A DNA stretch of 64,000 nt from Clostridium sp. OF09-36. GTDB taxonomy: Bacteria; Bacillota; Clostridia; Lachnospirales; Lachnospiraceae. This document shows positions 43,605-52,191 of the stretch, piece by piece (position 1 is the first letter of the stretch; each line of letters starts with the position of its first letter). Both the position numbers and the translations under genes were made by a program. The stretch is from assembly GCF_003481985.1 (NCBI RefSeq), contig NZ_QUMD01000003.1, forward strand, positions 156,363 to 220,362. The letters are read 5' to 3'. Below the pieces are notes generated by a model. The model had not been told where the DNA came from. It searched no databases and was given only the letters and a program-made list of their open reading frames with translations.

Positions 43605-44438
43605 ATGGATTTTATTGAATTCTTAAAGGTACTGGTGCTGGGAATCGTGGAGGGCTTTACCGAGTGGCTTCCGATCAGCAGCACCGGTCATATGATCCTG
43701 GTGGATGAGATCATCCATTTAAATGTAACCGACGCATTTATGTCCATGTTCCGGGTGGTGATCCAGTTAGGTGCCATTCTGGCGGTTGTTGTGCTGTATT
43801 TCCGGAGACTGAATCCATTTGATCCGGGAAAGAGCCGGGCGCAGAAGGTGGGAACTGTACGACTCTGGCTGAAGATCATTGTAGCCTGTGTACCAGCGGC
43901 GGTGTTTGGACTTTTGCTGGATGACTGGATGGATGCCCACCTTTATAACGGCTATGTGGTAGCGGCGACGCTGATCATCTATGGTGTGCTGTTTATCATT
44001 CTGGAGAACCATAACCAGTATACAGATTTCCCAATCCAGCGCACGGGACAGATCTCTTACAAAACAGCATTGCTGATAGGCCTGTTCCAGGTGCTTTCTC
44101 TGGTACCGGGCACTTCCCGCTCAGGATCCACCATCCTTGGTGCCATGATCCTTGGCTGCTCCCGCAGTGCGGCAGCAGAGTTTTCCTTCTTCTTAGGAAT
44201 CCCGGTCATGTTCGGGGCAAGTCTGTTAAAGCTGGTGAAGTTTGGCTTCCACTTTACCGGGCTGGAGCTGTTTTACCTGATTGCCGGTATGGTGATCGCC
44301 TTTGTGGTATCGGTGTATTCCATCAAATTCCTGATGGGCTACATCAGAAAAAACAACTTTAAGGTATTTGGTTATTACCGGATCGTACTGGGCGTCATCG
44401 TGCTGTTCTATTTCGGGGTAACTGCATTTCTTGGATAA
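43605..44438 (+). CDS. uppP: Undecaprenyl-diphosphatase
   Basis: 277 residues, integral membrane protein with about 8 segments. Both BacA/UppP signatures are present: 'EGFTEWLPISSTGHM' near 16-30 and 'SLVPGTSRSGSTI' near 165-177. It recycles undecaprenyl pyrophosphate for cell-wall synthesis and its overproduction gives bacitracin tolerance. The gene begins 15 bases after ung and its stop overlaps the next ORF. Confidence 0.96.
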   Translation: MDFIEFLKVLVLGIVEGFTEWLPISSTGHMILVDEIIHLNVTDAFMSMFRVVIQLGAILAVVVLYFRRLNPFDPGKSRAQKVGTVRLWLKIIVACVPAAVFGLLLDDWMDAHLYNGYVVAATLIIYGVLFIILENHNQYTDFPIQRTGQISYKTALLIGLFQVLSLVPGTSRSGSTILGAMILGCSRSAAAEFSFFLGIPVMFGASLLKLVKFGFHFTGLELFYLIAGMVIAFVVSVYSIKFLMGYIRKNNFKVFGYYRIVLGVIVLFYFGVTAFLG

Positions 44439-44449
44439 TGGAGGAATTG

Positions 44450-45736
44450 ATGAACCGATTTGGAATACAGAGACCACTTTCAAAAAACAAATGCTTTTTG
44501 ATCCTGTCCCTGCTTCCGGTTTATTTTATTGTGGCCGGATTATTTATGCAGCCGATAGACGGAATTTTTCACGGGATTGTGGAAATCATACGGGAACCGG
44601 ACTTTCTGATCACAGACTACTTTGTGATCGGTGGTGTCGGTGCGGCTTTTATCAACGCGGGTGTCCTGACACTGATCTGCATCGGTATCATGTATGCCCT
44701 GGATATGAACTTTGACGGACATACGATCACATCGACCTGTCTGATGTTTGGATTCTCCCTGTTTGGGAAAAACCTATTGAACATCTGGATGATCCTGCTT
44801 GGAGTATTTCTTTATGCGAAATACCATAAGACCACGGTGAAGCGTTACCTGTATGTGGGCTTTTATGGGACGAGCCTCTCACCGATCGTGAGCCAGGTCA
44901 TGCATATCGTGAACCTGCCGCTTCCGCTCAGACTGCTGCTCTGTGCGGCAACAGGGATCATCATTGGCTTTGTGCTACCGCCTCTCAGTACCCATGTCCA
45001 TTATTCCCATAAAGGTTATTCCCTTTATAATGTGGGATTTGCGGGCGGCATCATCGCGACAGTCATCGTGTCTATCCTGAAATCATTTGGCGTGACCATT
45101 GAATCGCGCCTGATCTGGTTTACCGGGCAGAACCAGACCTTTATCCTTCTGCTGTCCATTCTGTTCGGAACCATGATCGCCTACGGCATTTTGACGGATC
45201 CGATGGCACTGGAGGATTATCGCAGCATCCTGCGGTCCTATGGCCTGGGCGGTACGGATTATTATAAGTCGGAGGGCGGCGCGGCTGTCATGATTAATAT
45301 GGGCGTGAACGGCCTGGCTGCCATGCTGTTTGTCGTTATGGTCGGCGGGGACTTAAACGGCCCGACAATCGGCGGAATCTTTACCGTCGTGGGCTTCAGT
45401 GCCACCGGTAAGCATCTGCGCAACATCCTGCCGGTCATGGCAGGTGTGCTGATCGCCAGCGAGGCGAAAAGCTGGAGCATCACGGATCCGTCCGCGATCC
45501 TGGCACTGCTGTTATCTACGACCCTGGCACCGATTGCCGGTGAGTTTGGAATCATTGCCGGTGTGATCGCAGGATTTTTACATTCCTCCGTAGCACTGAA
45601 TGTGGGAATCGTATATGGAGGTATGAATCTTTATAACAACGGATTCGCAGGCGGCCTTGTGGCTATGTTCCTGGTTCCGGTGATTCAGTCCATCCGCGAC
45701 AGACGGGCAAGAGCACGCGGCGGATTATCGCTGTAA
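44450..45736 (+). CDS. DUF1576 integral membrane protein
   Basis: 428 residues from the ATG at 44450, which has GGAGG 5 bases ahead; the ATG at 44438 overlaps the uppP stop and is possible. About 10-12 hydrophobic segments with internal repetition: 'YNVGFAGGIIATVIVSILK' in the first half and 'YNNGFAGGLVAMFLVPVIQ' at the end look like two copies of one element. Resembles the DUF1576 family of unknown function found in Clostridia. Translationally coupled to uppP. Confidence 0.75.
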   Translation: MNRFGIQRPLSKNKCFLILSLLPVYFIVAGLFMQPIDGIFHGIVEIIREPDFLITDYFVIGGVGAAFINAGVLTLICIGIMYALDMNFDGHTITSTCLMFGFSLFGKNLLNIWMILLGVFLYAKYHKTTVKRYLYVGFYGTSLSPIVSQVMHIVNLPLPLRLLLCAATGIIIGFVLPPLSTHVHYSHKGYSLYNVGFAGGIIATVIVSILKSFGVTIESRLIWFTGQNQTFILLLSILFGTMIAYGILTDPMALEDYRSILRSYGLGGTDYYKSEGGAAVMINMGVNGLAAMLFVVMVGGDLNGPTIGGIFTVVGFSATGKHLRNILPVMAGVLIASEAKSWSITDPSAILALLLSTTLAPIAGEFGIIAGVIAGFLHSSVALNVGIVYGGMNLYNNGFAGGLVAMFLVPVIQSIRDRRARARGGLSL

Positions 45737-45763
45737 CAATAATAATTTGATTAATTTTAATAG

Positions 45764-45803
45764 GGCCGTGTGAGTTGCCGAAAGGCAACTCACACGGCCT
45801 TTG
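45764..45803 (+). terminator. Long GAAA-loop terminator hairpin (second copy)
   Basis: GGCCGTGTGAGTTGCC (45764-45779), GAAA loop, then its perfect complement (45784-45799) and TTTGTC. Near-identical in sequence to the hairpin at 9794. Confidence 0.85.
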
Positions 45804-45830
45804 TCATACATTTAAATTGCAATATTGCGC

Positions 45831-46312
45831 TCAGAAACTTAGCCGCATCTGATACCATGTTACATTGCCATGTACGGAGGCGGACACTCCTTCGTTTACG
45901 AAGCCGAATTTTGCGTAATAATGGATCAGTTTATCTTTGCAGGTGAGCACAAGTCCTTTGCGGCCCTGAGCTCTGGCATCTGAGATGGCACGTTGTATGA
46001 GGCTCCGGCATAGCCATGTCTGCGGTACTCCGGGATGGTATTGACGCCGAAGATCATCTGCCAGGTACCGTCTTCCTTATGGAGAGCGGCATGTTCATAC
46101 ATTTCATCGGTCAGGTCAGCCATATCGGTGACCATGCCATCTACAAAGGCAATGAGCTTATCTTCATCGAACATGAGCCAAAAATGGTTACTGTAATGGG
46201 CCAGGCGCTGTTTAAAATCGCTGCGGGTGGCAGCCTCAGTGGGTGGGAAGCATTCAGCCTCAACGGCGGTGATTGCATCAAGATCTTCTATGGTGGCGGT
46301 TCTGATTAACAT
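45831..46312 (-). pseudogene. GNAT-family N-acetyltransferase, one frameshift
   Basis: Start at 46312 on the minus strand. The open part runs to the acetyl-CoA pyrophosphate loop ('IPEYRRHGYAGA'), then shifts frame at about 46000. Adding one base restores 'LIQRAISDARAQGRKGLV' and 'HYYAKFGFVNEGVSASVHG', a normal GNAT C-terminus, giving 160 residues. Substrate unknown. The restored frame has no further stop, so a sequencing deletion is likely. Confidence 0.75.
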
Positions 46313-46526
46313 AGGGAAAGTCCTCCTGATTTTTTTCTAAAGACAGATGGTATTGTAGCATGGTGGCTTTGAAAAATCTAGCCGGCAGTTTCGGCAAACG
46401 TGGTTTGGCATGTGAAAGACAAAAAAATAACAAAATGAAATTCGTACATGAAAACAGAGAACAGACCAAATGGACATACCATTTTAAAAACTGAAATAAA
46501 GAAATGTGAAAAAAATAAAAAAATAC

Positions 46527-46555
46527 TTTACATTATGAAAAAAAATTGGTAATAT
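46527..46555 (+). promoter_or_regulatory. Promoter upstream of GntP permease 2
   Basis: TTTACA (46527-46532), 17-base spacer, TAATAT (46550-46555), in the AT-rich 470-base gap between the GNAT and permease genes. A short stem AGATG/CATCT with ten T follows near 46581-46608, similar in position to the attenuator-like hairpin at 26458. Confidence 0.55.
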
Positions 46556-46612
46556 ATGACATGCGACAATGAGACCGGAAGAGATGATTATCGGCATCTT
46601 TTTTTTTACAAA

Positions 46613-46626
46613 ACTTGTATACTAGT
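46613..46626. promoter_or_regulatory. Shared palindromic operator (copy 5, GntP permease 2)
   Basis: ACTTGTATACTAGT, after the short stem and T-run described for the upstream promoter. The rest of the gap up to 46782 shows nothing that I recognise apart from the ribosome site. Confidence 0.68.
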
Positions 46627-46782
46627 AAACTTGGGAATCACGGGCGCTAAATGTGAAAAAAATAACAAATGAAAAAAGAAGAAAAGGAGGGTGAGTCATG
46701 GCACGATACGGATAGCGTATCTCTGAGGGGAAGGTAATCAAAACAGAAGCATTGAGAAAATGAAAAATGAGAAGGAGATATT

Positions 46783-48075
46783 ATGCAGATCTTACTGGTT
46801 ATACTCAGTCTGGTATTACTTATTTATCTATGTTTCAAAGGGGTTCCGATCTTTTTCGGTGCAATGATTTCCGGTATTTTTCTTCTGGTTACGGCCGGAA
46901 TGAATCCGGTAGAACAGATTACAACGACATATGTAACAGGACTGGCAAACTATTTCGGAAAGTTTTTCTTTATTTTCGTTCTGGGATCGCTGTTCGGCAA
47001 GCTGACTGACATCAGCGGAGCGGCAGATGCAGTAGCAAAGGTCGTGATCGATAAGCTGGGTGACCGCTTCATCGTTCCGTCTATTATGCTTGCAGGTGTG
47101 ATTCTGACTTATGGCGGTGTGTCCGTATTCGTATGTATGTTTACTCTGTACCCGCTGATGGTTTCTCTGTTTAAGAAGGGGGATATCTCTCGTACTCTGA
47201 TTCCGGCAGTATACTTTGCAGGCGCAGGTACCTTTACTGGTATGATGCCGGGTTCTCCGCAGATCCAGAACCTGATGCCGGGTCAGATCCTCGGCACTCC
47301 GGCCACTGCAGCTTTCGTTCCGGGAATAATCGCAGCAGTTTTTGAGGCAATTCTGGTCTTTGGATTTATGATCTGGTATGTTGGTTATACCAAGAAAAAA
47401 GGCCTTCACTTCGAGATGACTGAGAAGGATGAGGCTATGCTGAAACTGAAAGAAGGAAAAGAGCTTCCGAACATTGTGGTTGCGCTGCTTCCGATGATCA
47501 TCCTTCTTGTTGCTTTAAATGGTTTCAAGCTCAGCGCAGAGCTCGCATTGTTTGTTGGTTTTATTGCCGGTCTGATCTGCTATGCAAAACAGATCCCGTG
47601 GAAGGAAATCTGGAAACATCTCGGCGATGGCACAAAAGATGGTACAGGTTCTCTGTTTAACACGGCAGCAGTTGTTGGTTTTGGCTCTCTGGTTCAGGCA
47701 ACTCCGGCCTTCGATACCCTGATCGGTTCGGTGACGAAAATCGGAGGAAGCCCGCTGATCGCATCTGCATTGGCAGTTACTGTACTGGCAGGTGTCTGCG
47801 GTTCCGGCTCCGGCGGTCTTGGCATTGCGCTTCCGATCATTAAAGATTACTTTGTTCCGCTTGGCGTAAACCTTGAGGCACTGCACCGTGTCAGCGCGCT
47901 GGCAAGCTTAGGCCTGGATTCTCTTCCGCACAACGGCCTGGTTGTATCCGTGCTGAACGTAACTGAGAATGATCACCGTCATTCCTACTTCCCGATCTTC
48001 GTAACTACCTGCCTGATTCCACTGATCACACTGGTATTTATGATCCTGCTGTTTTATTTATTCGGAATGGCATAA
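46783..48075 (+). CDS. GntP-family permease (copy 2)
   Basis: 430 residues, about 12 hydrophobic segments. Same blocks as copy 1: 'LTYGGVSVFVCMFTLYPL', 'AGAGTFTGMMPGSPQIQNL', 'GSGSGGLGIALPI' and 'LDSLPHNGLVVSVLNVT'. It lies 53 bases ahead of the LarA-like gene and carries the shared palindrome in its leader, so it is presumably co-regulated with the dehydratase cluster and could import the 2-hydroxy acid. Confidence 0.88.
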   Translation: MQILLVILSLVLLIYLCFKGVPIFFGAMISGIFLLVTAGMNPVEQITTTYVTGLANYFGKFFFIFVLGSLFGKLTDISGAADAVAKVVIDKLGDRFIVPSIMLAGVILTYGGVSVFVCMFTLYPLMVSLFKKGDISRTLIPAVYFAGAGTFTGMMPGSPQIQNLMPGQILGTPATAAFVPGIIAAVFEAILVFGFMIWYVGYTKKKGLHFEMTEKDEAMLKLKEGKELPNIVVALLPMIILLVALNGFKLSAELALFVGFIAGLICYAKQIPWKEIWKHLGDGTKDGTGSLFNTAAVVGFGSLVQATPAFDTLIGSVTKIGGSPLIASALAVTVLAGVCGSGSGGLGIALPIIKDYFVPLGVNLEALHRVSALASLGLDSLPHNGLVVSVLNVTENDHRHSYFPIFVTTCLIPLITLVFMILLFYLFGMA

Positions 48076-48128
48076 AAGAGGGGTACGAAAAAGAAACATG
48101 ACAGCGGTTTTGTGAAAGGAGATACTAA

Positions 48129-49412
48129 ATGTTTATTCAGTTTCCAGAAGTCCATACACCAATTCAGGGAATGGAGAATGTTCCAATCCCGAATATGGTA
48201 ACGATTCGCCAGAGCTATGATCCGACCAAGATCGAAGATATTAAGGGACATATGCTGGCAGAGCTTGAAAAAGTAGAAAACAAAGAAAGCTATAAAGGAA
48301 AACGGATCTGTATCACAGCAGGAAGCCGCGGCATTCCGGATCTGGATGTGATGCTGCGCACCATCTGCGATACCTTAAAGAGCTGGGGAGCAGAGCCGTT
48401 TATCATTCCGTCCATGGGAAGCCACGGCGGCGCGTGTGCTGAGGGACAGCTGGAGATGCTGGCCGGTTATAATATCACGGAGGAGAGCATGGGCGTACCG
48501 ATCCTGTCATCCATGGAGGTGGTGCAGTATGGTGAACTGAACGGCATTCCGCTTTACTGCGATAAATATGCTTACGAATCCGACGGAATCGTAATCTTTA
48601 ATAAGGTTAAGCCGCATACCGATTTCCGAGGCCCTCACGAGAGCGGTCTTGCGAAGATGATAGCAATCGGTATTGCAAAGCATAAAGGCGCAAGCATGTT
48701 CCACAGCTTTGGATTCCATCGTTTTACGGAACTGATCCCGCAGGTGGCAGAGCAGTTCCTGGAAAAATGTCCGTTTGCTTTCGGCGTTGGCGTAGTGCAG
48801 AACGCATACGATGATATCTGTGCAATGGAAGTCTGCGGCAAGGACAATTTCATGGAGACCGATGCACGTCTTCTGGTTGTTGCAAAAGAGCGTATGGCAA
48901 AATTCAAATTCAATGATATTGACGTTTTGATCATTGATGAGATTGGAAAGAATATCAGCGGAAACGGTCATGATCCGAATGTGACCGGACGTAATATTAC
49001 GCATACGTTCGGTGCGACCCTGAATTTAAAGAAGCTGTTTATCCGCGGCATCACGCCGGAAGCTCATCATAATGGCTGCGGTCTTGGTTCTGCAGATGTA
49101 ACGACCAGACGCTGCTTAAATGATGTAGACTGGGAAGTGACCTGGACCAACGTGCTGACTACCGGAATCATGGATGCATGTCCGATCCCGCTGTATGTCA
49201 ATACCGATAAAGAGGCAGTGCTGATGTGCATCCGCTGCTGTCACAACCTGGATTACAAGAAGGCAAGAGTGGTACACATCAAGAATACCTTGTGTCTGGA
49301 TGAAATCCAGGTATCGGAGGCTCTTTATGACTCCATTAAGGATATGGACGGAATCAGCTATGTAAGCGGTCCGACCCCGATGTATTTTGATGAAAATGGA
49401 ATGATGGATTAA
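48129..49412 (+). CDS. LarA-like (DUF2088) protein, possible 2-hydroxy-acid racemase
   Basis: 427 residues. N-terminal 'ICITAGSRGIPDL' and 'IIPSMGSHGG' match the nucleotide-like substrate region of the LarA/DUF2088 fold; 'KPHTDFRGPHESGLAKM' carries His and Lys residues comparable to those that hold the nickel-pincer cofactor in lactate racemase. No cofactor genes (larB, larC, larE) are nearby. Co-transcribed with a GntP permease. A racemase would give the (R)-isomer used by the dehydratase cluster, but the DUF2088 family also has other members and the role is inference. Confidence 0.6.
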   Translation: MFIQFPEVHTPIQGMENVPIPNMVTIRQSYDPTKIEDIKGHMLAELEKVENKESYKGKRICITAGSRGIPDLDVMLRTICDTLKSWGAEPFIIPSMGSHGGACAEGQLEMLAGYNITEESMGVPILSSMEVVQYGELNGIPLYCDKYAYESDGIVIFNKVKPHTDFRGPHESGLAKMIAIGIAKHKGASMFHSFGFHRFTELIPQVAEQFLEKCPFAFGVGVVQNAYDDICAMEVCGKDNFMETDARLLVVAKERMAKFKFNDIDVLIIDEIGKNISGNGHDPNVTGRNITHTFGATLNLKKLFIRGITPEAHHNGCGLGSADVTTRRCLNDVDWEVTWTNVLTTGIMDACPIPLYVNTDKEAVLMCIRCCHNLDYKKARVVHIKNTLCLDEIQVSEALYDSIKDMDGISYVSGPTPMYFDENGMMD

Positions 49413-49417
49413 GTATT

Positions 49418-49466
49418 AAAAAAATCCCTGTGGCACATGGAATGATGTGCCACAGGGATTTTTTGG
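49418..49466. terminator. Bidirectional terminator
   Basis: AAAATCCCTGTGGCACAT pairs with ATGTGCCACAGGGATTTT, perfect over 18 bases, flanked by A- and T-runs. It separates the LarA-like gene from the integrase side. Confidence 0.88.
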
Positions 49467-49477
49467 TAAAAGAAAAA

Positions 49478-49527
49478 TGCGTCTGATAGGAATCGAACCT
49501 ACGCATTATTGCCTAAAAACCTAGTGT
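49478..49527 (-). pseudogene. tRNA 3'-end fragment, probable att site
   Basis: Reverse complement ends in T-arm GTAGG-TTCGATT-CCTAT followed by CAGACGC and discriminator A, i.e. the T-arm and 3' acceptor strand of a tRNA whose 5' strand would be GCGTCTG. The 5' half is missing: the integrase stop codon is only ~12 bases away. This is the normal layout of an attachment site formed by integration in a tRNA 3' end. Confidence 0.65.
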
Positions 49528-49539
49528 TTATGCGGCTTC

Positions 49540-50580
49540 TCAATTTTCGTGTTGCATTTCGTGTTGCATGCCCTCAAAATGGCTGATGATTTTCGCATTT
49601 TGTTTTGTAGTTTCTTCATCGATCGTATTCCGGTAAACAGCTTTCATAACATGGTCGGAAGCCCAGCCGCCGCGCTGCATGATGTACTGATCCGGCACAC
49701 CAATGGCATGCAGGATGCTGGCAGAGTAGTGTCGGAGATCATGAAAACGGAACTTCTGCAGTCCGGATGATCGGATCGCGCGCCGGAAACGCTCAGAGAG
49801 TGCATCCGGATGTACTTTGATGATTTGCCCGGAGATACCGGACATTTTTTCGATGACAAAGTGCGGCAGCTCTATGGTGCGGTTGCTGGAAAAGGTTTTG
49901 GGCTCTTTTAAGACCCATTCGTTATGCTCGTCCCGCACATAGGCTTTATTGACTGTAATATAGTCCCCGCGGATGTCCTGATCTGTCAGCGCACAGATTT
50001 CCCCACGTCGGAGTGTTCCAAACGCAGCCAGTAACACGGCAATCTCCAGCTCAGTGCCGGAGATCTGCATCAGCAGGGTTTTGATGTCGGCATCGGACGG
50101 AGTGTAGAAGTGCGTGTCCTTTTTCTGCGGCAGAACGATCTTCAGACGCAGGTCTGGAAGAAACATATCCAGCGTGGCCGCCAGAAAACCGTAGGTGTTT
50201 GCAATCGTCTTCGGGCTCAGCCGTTTGGTGAGATCACTGACCCATGCTTGTATGGTGGTGTTTGTAATATCCCGAATAGACAGGTTGCCGATATCGTCAA
50301 AGTGTGTCCGTCTTGCGCTTTTGTATGTACGGACCGTAGTGGGAGACAACACGCCCTCTTTTACCTGGATGTATTTGTCCAGTGCTTCGTATACTGTCAT
50401 GTTATCAGGACGTTTCTTTATTTCTTTGGTTGCCGCATATTCTGCGGCCAGACGTTCCGCTTCGCGGCGTGTGTCGGCCGTAAACGATTCATAGTGCCGT
50501 TTTCCTGTTCCATCTGTGTAATCATAGACCAGACAGCGATAGGAACCGGATTTCAGTTTTTTGGCCTTTGCATATATCAT
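49540..50580 (-). CDS. Tyrosine-type site-specific integrase
   Basis: 346 residues. Arm-binding N-terminus ('KSGSYRCLVYDYTDGTGKRH'), core-binding SAM-like domain (about 60-160), and a catalytic domain with Arg in 'FGTLRRGEICAL', His-x-x-Arg in 'FHDLRHYSA', Trp/His position 'RGGWASDH' and the nucleophile in 'VYRNTIDEE'. Its 3' end adjoins a tRNA fragment, so it most likely directed integration into that tRNA. Complete and probably functional. Confidence 0.92.
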   Translation of the reverse strand: MIYAKAKKLKSGSYRCLVYDYTDGTGKRHYESFTADTRREAERLAAEYAATKEIKKRPDNMTVYEALDKYIQVKEGVLSPTTVRTYKSARRTHFDDIGNLSIRDITNTTIQAWVSDLTKRLSPKTIANTYGFLAATLDMFLPDLRLKIVLPQKKDTHFYTPSDADIKTLLMQISGTELEIAVLLAAFGTLRRGEICALTDQDIRGDYITVNKAYVRDEHNEWVLKEPKTFSSNRTIELPHFVIEKMSGISGQIIKVHPDALSERFRRAIRSSGLQKFRFHDLRHYSASILHAIGVPDQYIMQRGGWASDHVMKAVYRNTIDEETTKQNAKIISHFEGMQHEMQHEN

Positions 50581-50793
50581 TCTCCTCTCGTGTGGTCGTT
50601 GCGATGTCGCAACGGTAGAAATAGGTACAAAAATAACACCCCTTGCCAGAGCGCTCTGAGAATGATATAATTCAGGTGTTCAAGCTGATATATCAAGCCG
50701 GAGCAATCCGGTAAGAGAAATCTATGTAAAGCCGTTCGGTATGCCAATACCGGGCGGTTTTTGCATTTTTAAGTTGTCTAGAATTCCATACGG

Positions 50794-51332
50794 TTACAGT
50801 AAATCGTTGATTTTGATTGTCAGTCCCGGATAAATCCCGACCGGAATATCCTGCGTAAAGGAATAAATCACTGGAGCTGCATCGTCTTCGAAGTGGTAAA
50901 CGGTGACGCGCTCTTTTGCCGGATGACAATCCAATATTCGCGGACCCCTGCGTCGGAATAGAGTGTATTTTTTCGGTTATAATCCATTCTTCGGCTGGAC
51001 GGGGATACAATTTCGAAAACCAGATCCGGAGCTCCAGAACATCCGCGATCAGTCAGCTTGTTTGGATCACAGATTACAGAAACATCCGGTTCCACCCAAT
51101 CTTTATCGTCAGCATCGAGGTTAACAGCAAATGGAGCAGGATAGACTTCACAGGAACCGTGGTGATCTGAAATATATTTTCGAATAATGAAGTGCAAGCC
51201 CGATACGAGTTTTTGATGAATCCGGCTTGGCGGTGCCATGTCGTAGAATTTTCCATCGATCAGCTCCGCACGTTCACCCTCTGGCAGATTCCAATAGTCT
51301 TCTGCGGTGTAGTAGTCTTTTAATAATGGCAT
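50794..51332 (-). pseudogene. Uma2-family (DUF820) nuclease-fold protein, one frameshift
   Basis: Start ATG at 51332 with AGGAAG upstream. PD-(D/E)XK-type pattern of Uma2 proteins: 'ERAELIDGKFYDMAPPS' near the N-terminus, 'WVEPDVSVICDPNKL' and 'APDLVFEIVSPSSRRMDY', then 'VREYWIV'. The frame breaks at 50924/50925; one added base restores 'PAKERVTVYHFEDDAAPV' and a normal end, 179 residues in total. The role of Uma2 proteins is unclear; they are common near mobile elements. Confidence 0.75.
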
Positions 51333-51396
51333 AAAAACACTTCCTTTCTGCAATAGTATTGCTCTTTAAAACTTTTCTATGACAATCAGTGCTGGG

Positions 51397-51621
51397 TTAC
51401 ATAGCCCTTTCAATTTCATCTGCATCGGCTTTGCTGAAATCATCCCGCATGATGTGCTCCAGAGCGTGCTGATATGCAATCATCTGCCTGGCCTGGCTGA
51501 TCCGGGCGTTTATGATAATGGTAAAGCTGCCGTCTTCGTTTAGATGCACTTCTTCTTCCACAGCGGTATCCATATCAAGAAAGTATACCCCGATGGCTTC
51601 TGTCAGCAGTGGGTTATTCAT
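51397..51621 (-). CDS. Small protein of integrative element, unknown function
   Basis: 74 residues, acidic. The segment 'QMIAYQHALEHIMRDDFSKA' resembles the zinc-protease-like helix of ImmA/IrrE-type proteins (H-x-x-x-H spaced residues), but the protein is too short to be a full protease. It sits 16 bases downstream of the repressor gene in the same direction and has its own AGGAGA site, so the two are probably co-transcribed. Confidence 0.6.
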   Translation of the reverse strand: MNNPLLTEAIGVYFLDMDTAVEEEVHLNEDGSFTIIINARISQARQMIAYQHALEHIMRDDFSKADADEIERAM

Positions 51622-51636
51622 ATAGTTCTCCTTTGC

Positions 51637-52053
51637 TTAGCACGGTTCGTCCGGATCGCCCTTTTCCTGAGCTTTCAGGCTCTTCATAAATTCGATGTGT
51701 GCTTTCAGACGTTCTGGAGGGATGTCTCTGGCAACGTGGAAGAGGGTGCGCAGCTCTGGATTCTCAAATGCTTCCTGTGCAATCTGGCGGGTCTCATCGT
51801 TTAAGTAGTAAGGCTCGTCAGAGGTTTCTGCATTGTCTTTTTCTTCTATAAGATCTGAGCGATTTATTCCAAAGTATTTAGCAAGTGCTTCGACCTTATC
51901 CATTCTTGGTAACCGTGTTCCATTGCACCAGGTTGAAACAGCGGATTTATTGAAACCAAGGTCATTAATTATATCGGTCTGCGATTTTTGATTTATTTCC
52001 ATATAGTGATTTAAATTTTTAGAAAAGATTTTCTTATAAATTTCTTCGGGCAT
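51637..52053 (-). CDS. cI-like HTH repressor
   Basis: 138 residues. N-terminal Xre-type helix-turn-helix ('KSQTDIINDLGFNKSAVSTW' within residues 20-45), then a short acidic linker and a helical C-terminal region. No LexA-type self-cleavage domain. Divergent from a second HTH gene with repeated CTAC-AAAAA-GTAG sites between them, the classical arrangement of a phage or ICE lysogeny switch. Confidence 0.85.
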   Translation of the reverse strand: MPEEIYKKIFSKNLNHYMEINQKSQTDIINDLGFNKSAVSTWCNGTRLPRMDKVEALAKYFGINRSDLIEEKDNAETSDEPYYLNDETRQIAQEAFENPELRTLFHVARDIPPERLKAHIEFMKSLKAQEKGDPDEPC

Positions 52054-52123
52054 TAATTCTTACCTCCTATGTCTATAGGATAACAGAAAGTAGAAAAATA
52101 ACAATACTGAAATTAAAATAATT

Positions 52124-52156
52124 CTACAAAAAGTATTGACAGTTTACAAAAAGTAG
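52124..52156. promoter_or_regulatory. Operators O1 and O2 of the cI/cro region
   Basis: CTACAAAAAGTAT (52124-52136) and TTACAAAAAGTAG (52144-52156), starts 20 bases apart (two helical turns). They overlap the -35 box and spacer of the promoter 52136-52164. Confidence 0.78.
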
Positions 52157-52164
52157 AGTAAAAT
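52136..52164 (+). promoter_or_regulatory. Promoter of the cro-like gene
   Basis: TTGACA (52136-52141), 17-base spacer, TAAAAT (52159-52164). One operator lies between the two boxes, so binding would block the polymerase. Confidence 0.78.
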
Positions 52165-52191
52165 AAATTACAGATCGAGGAGGTGATAGGA

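Noticed and set aside
49478..49527. Intact tRNA gene
   Set aside because: The 5' acceptor strand, D-arm and a proper anticodon stem are missing; only the T-arm and 3' acceptor strand are present.
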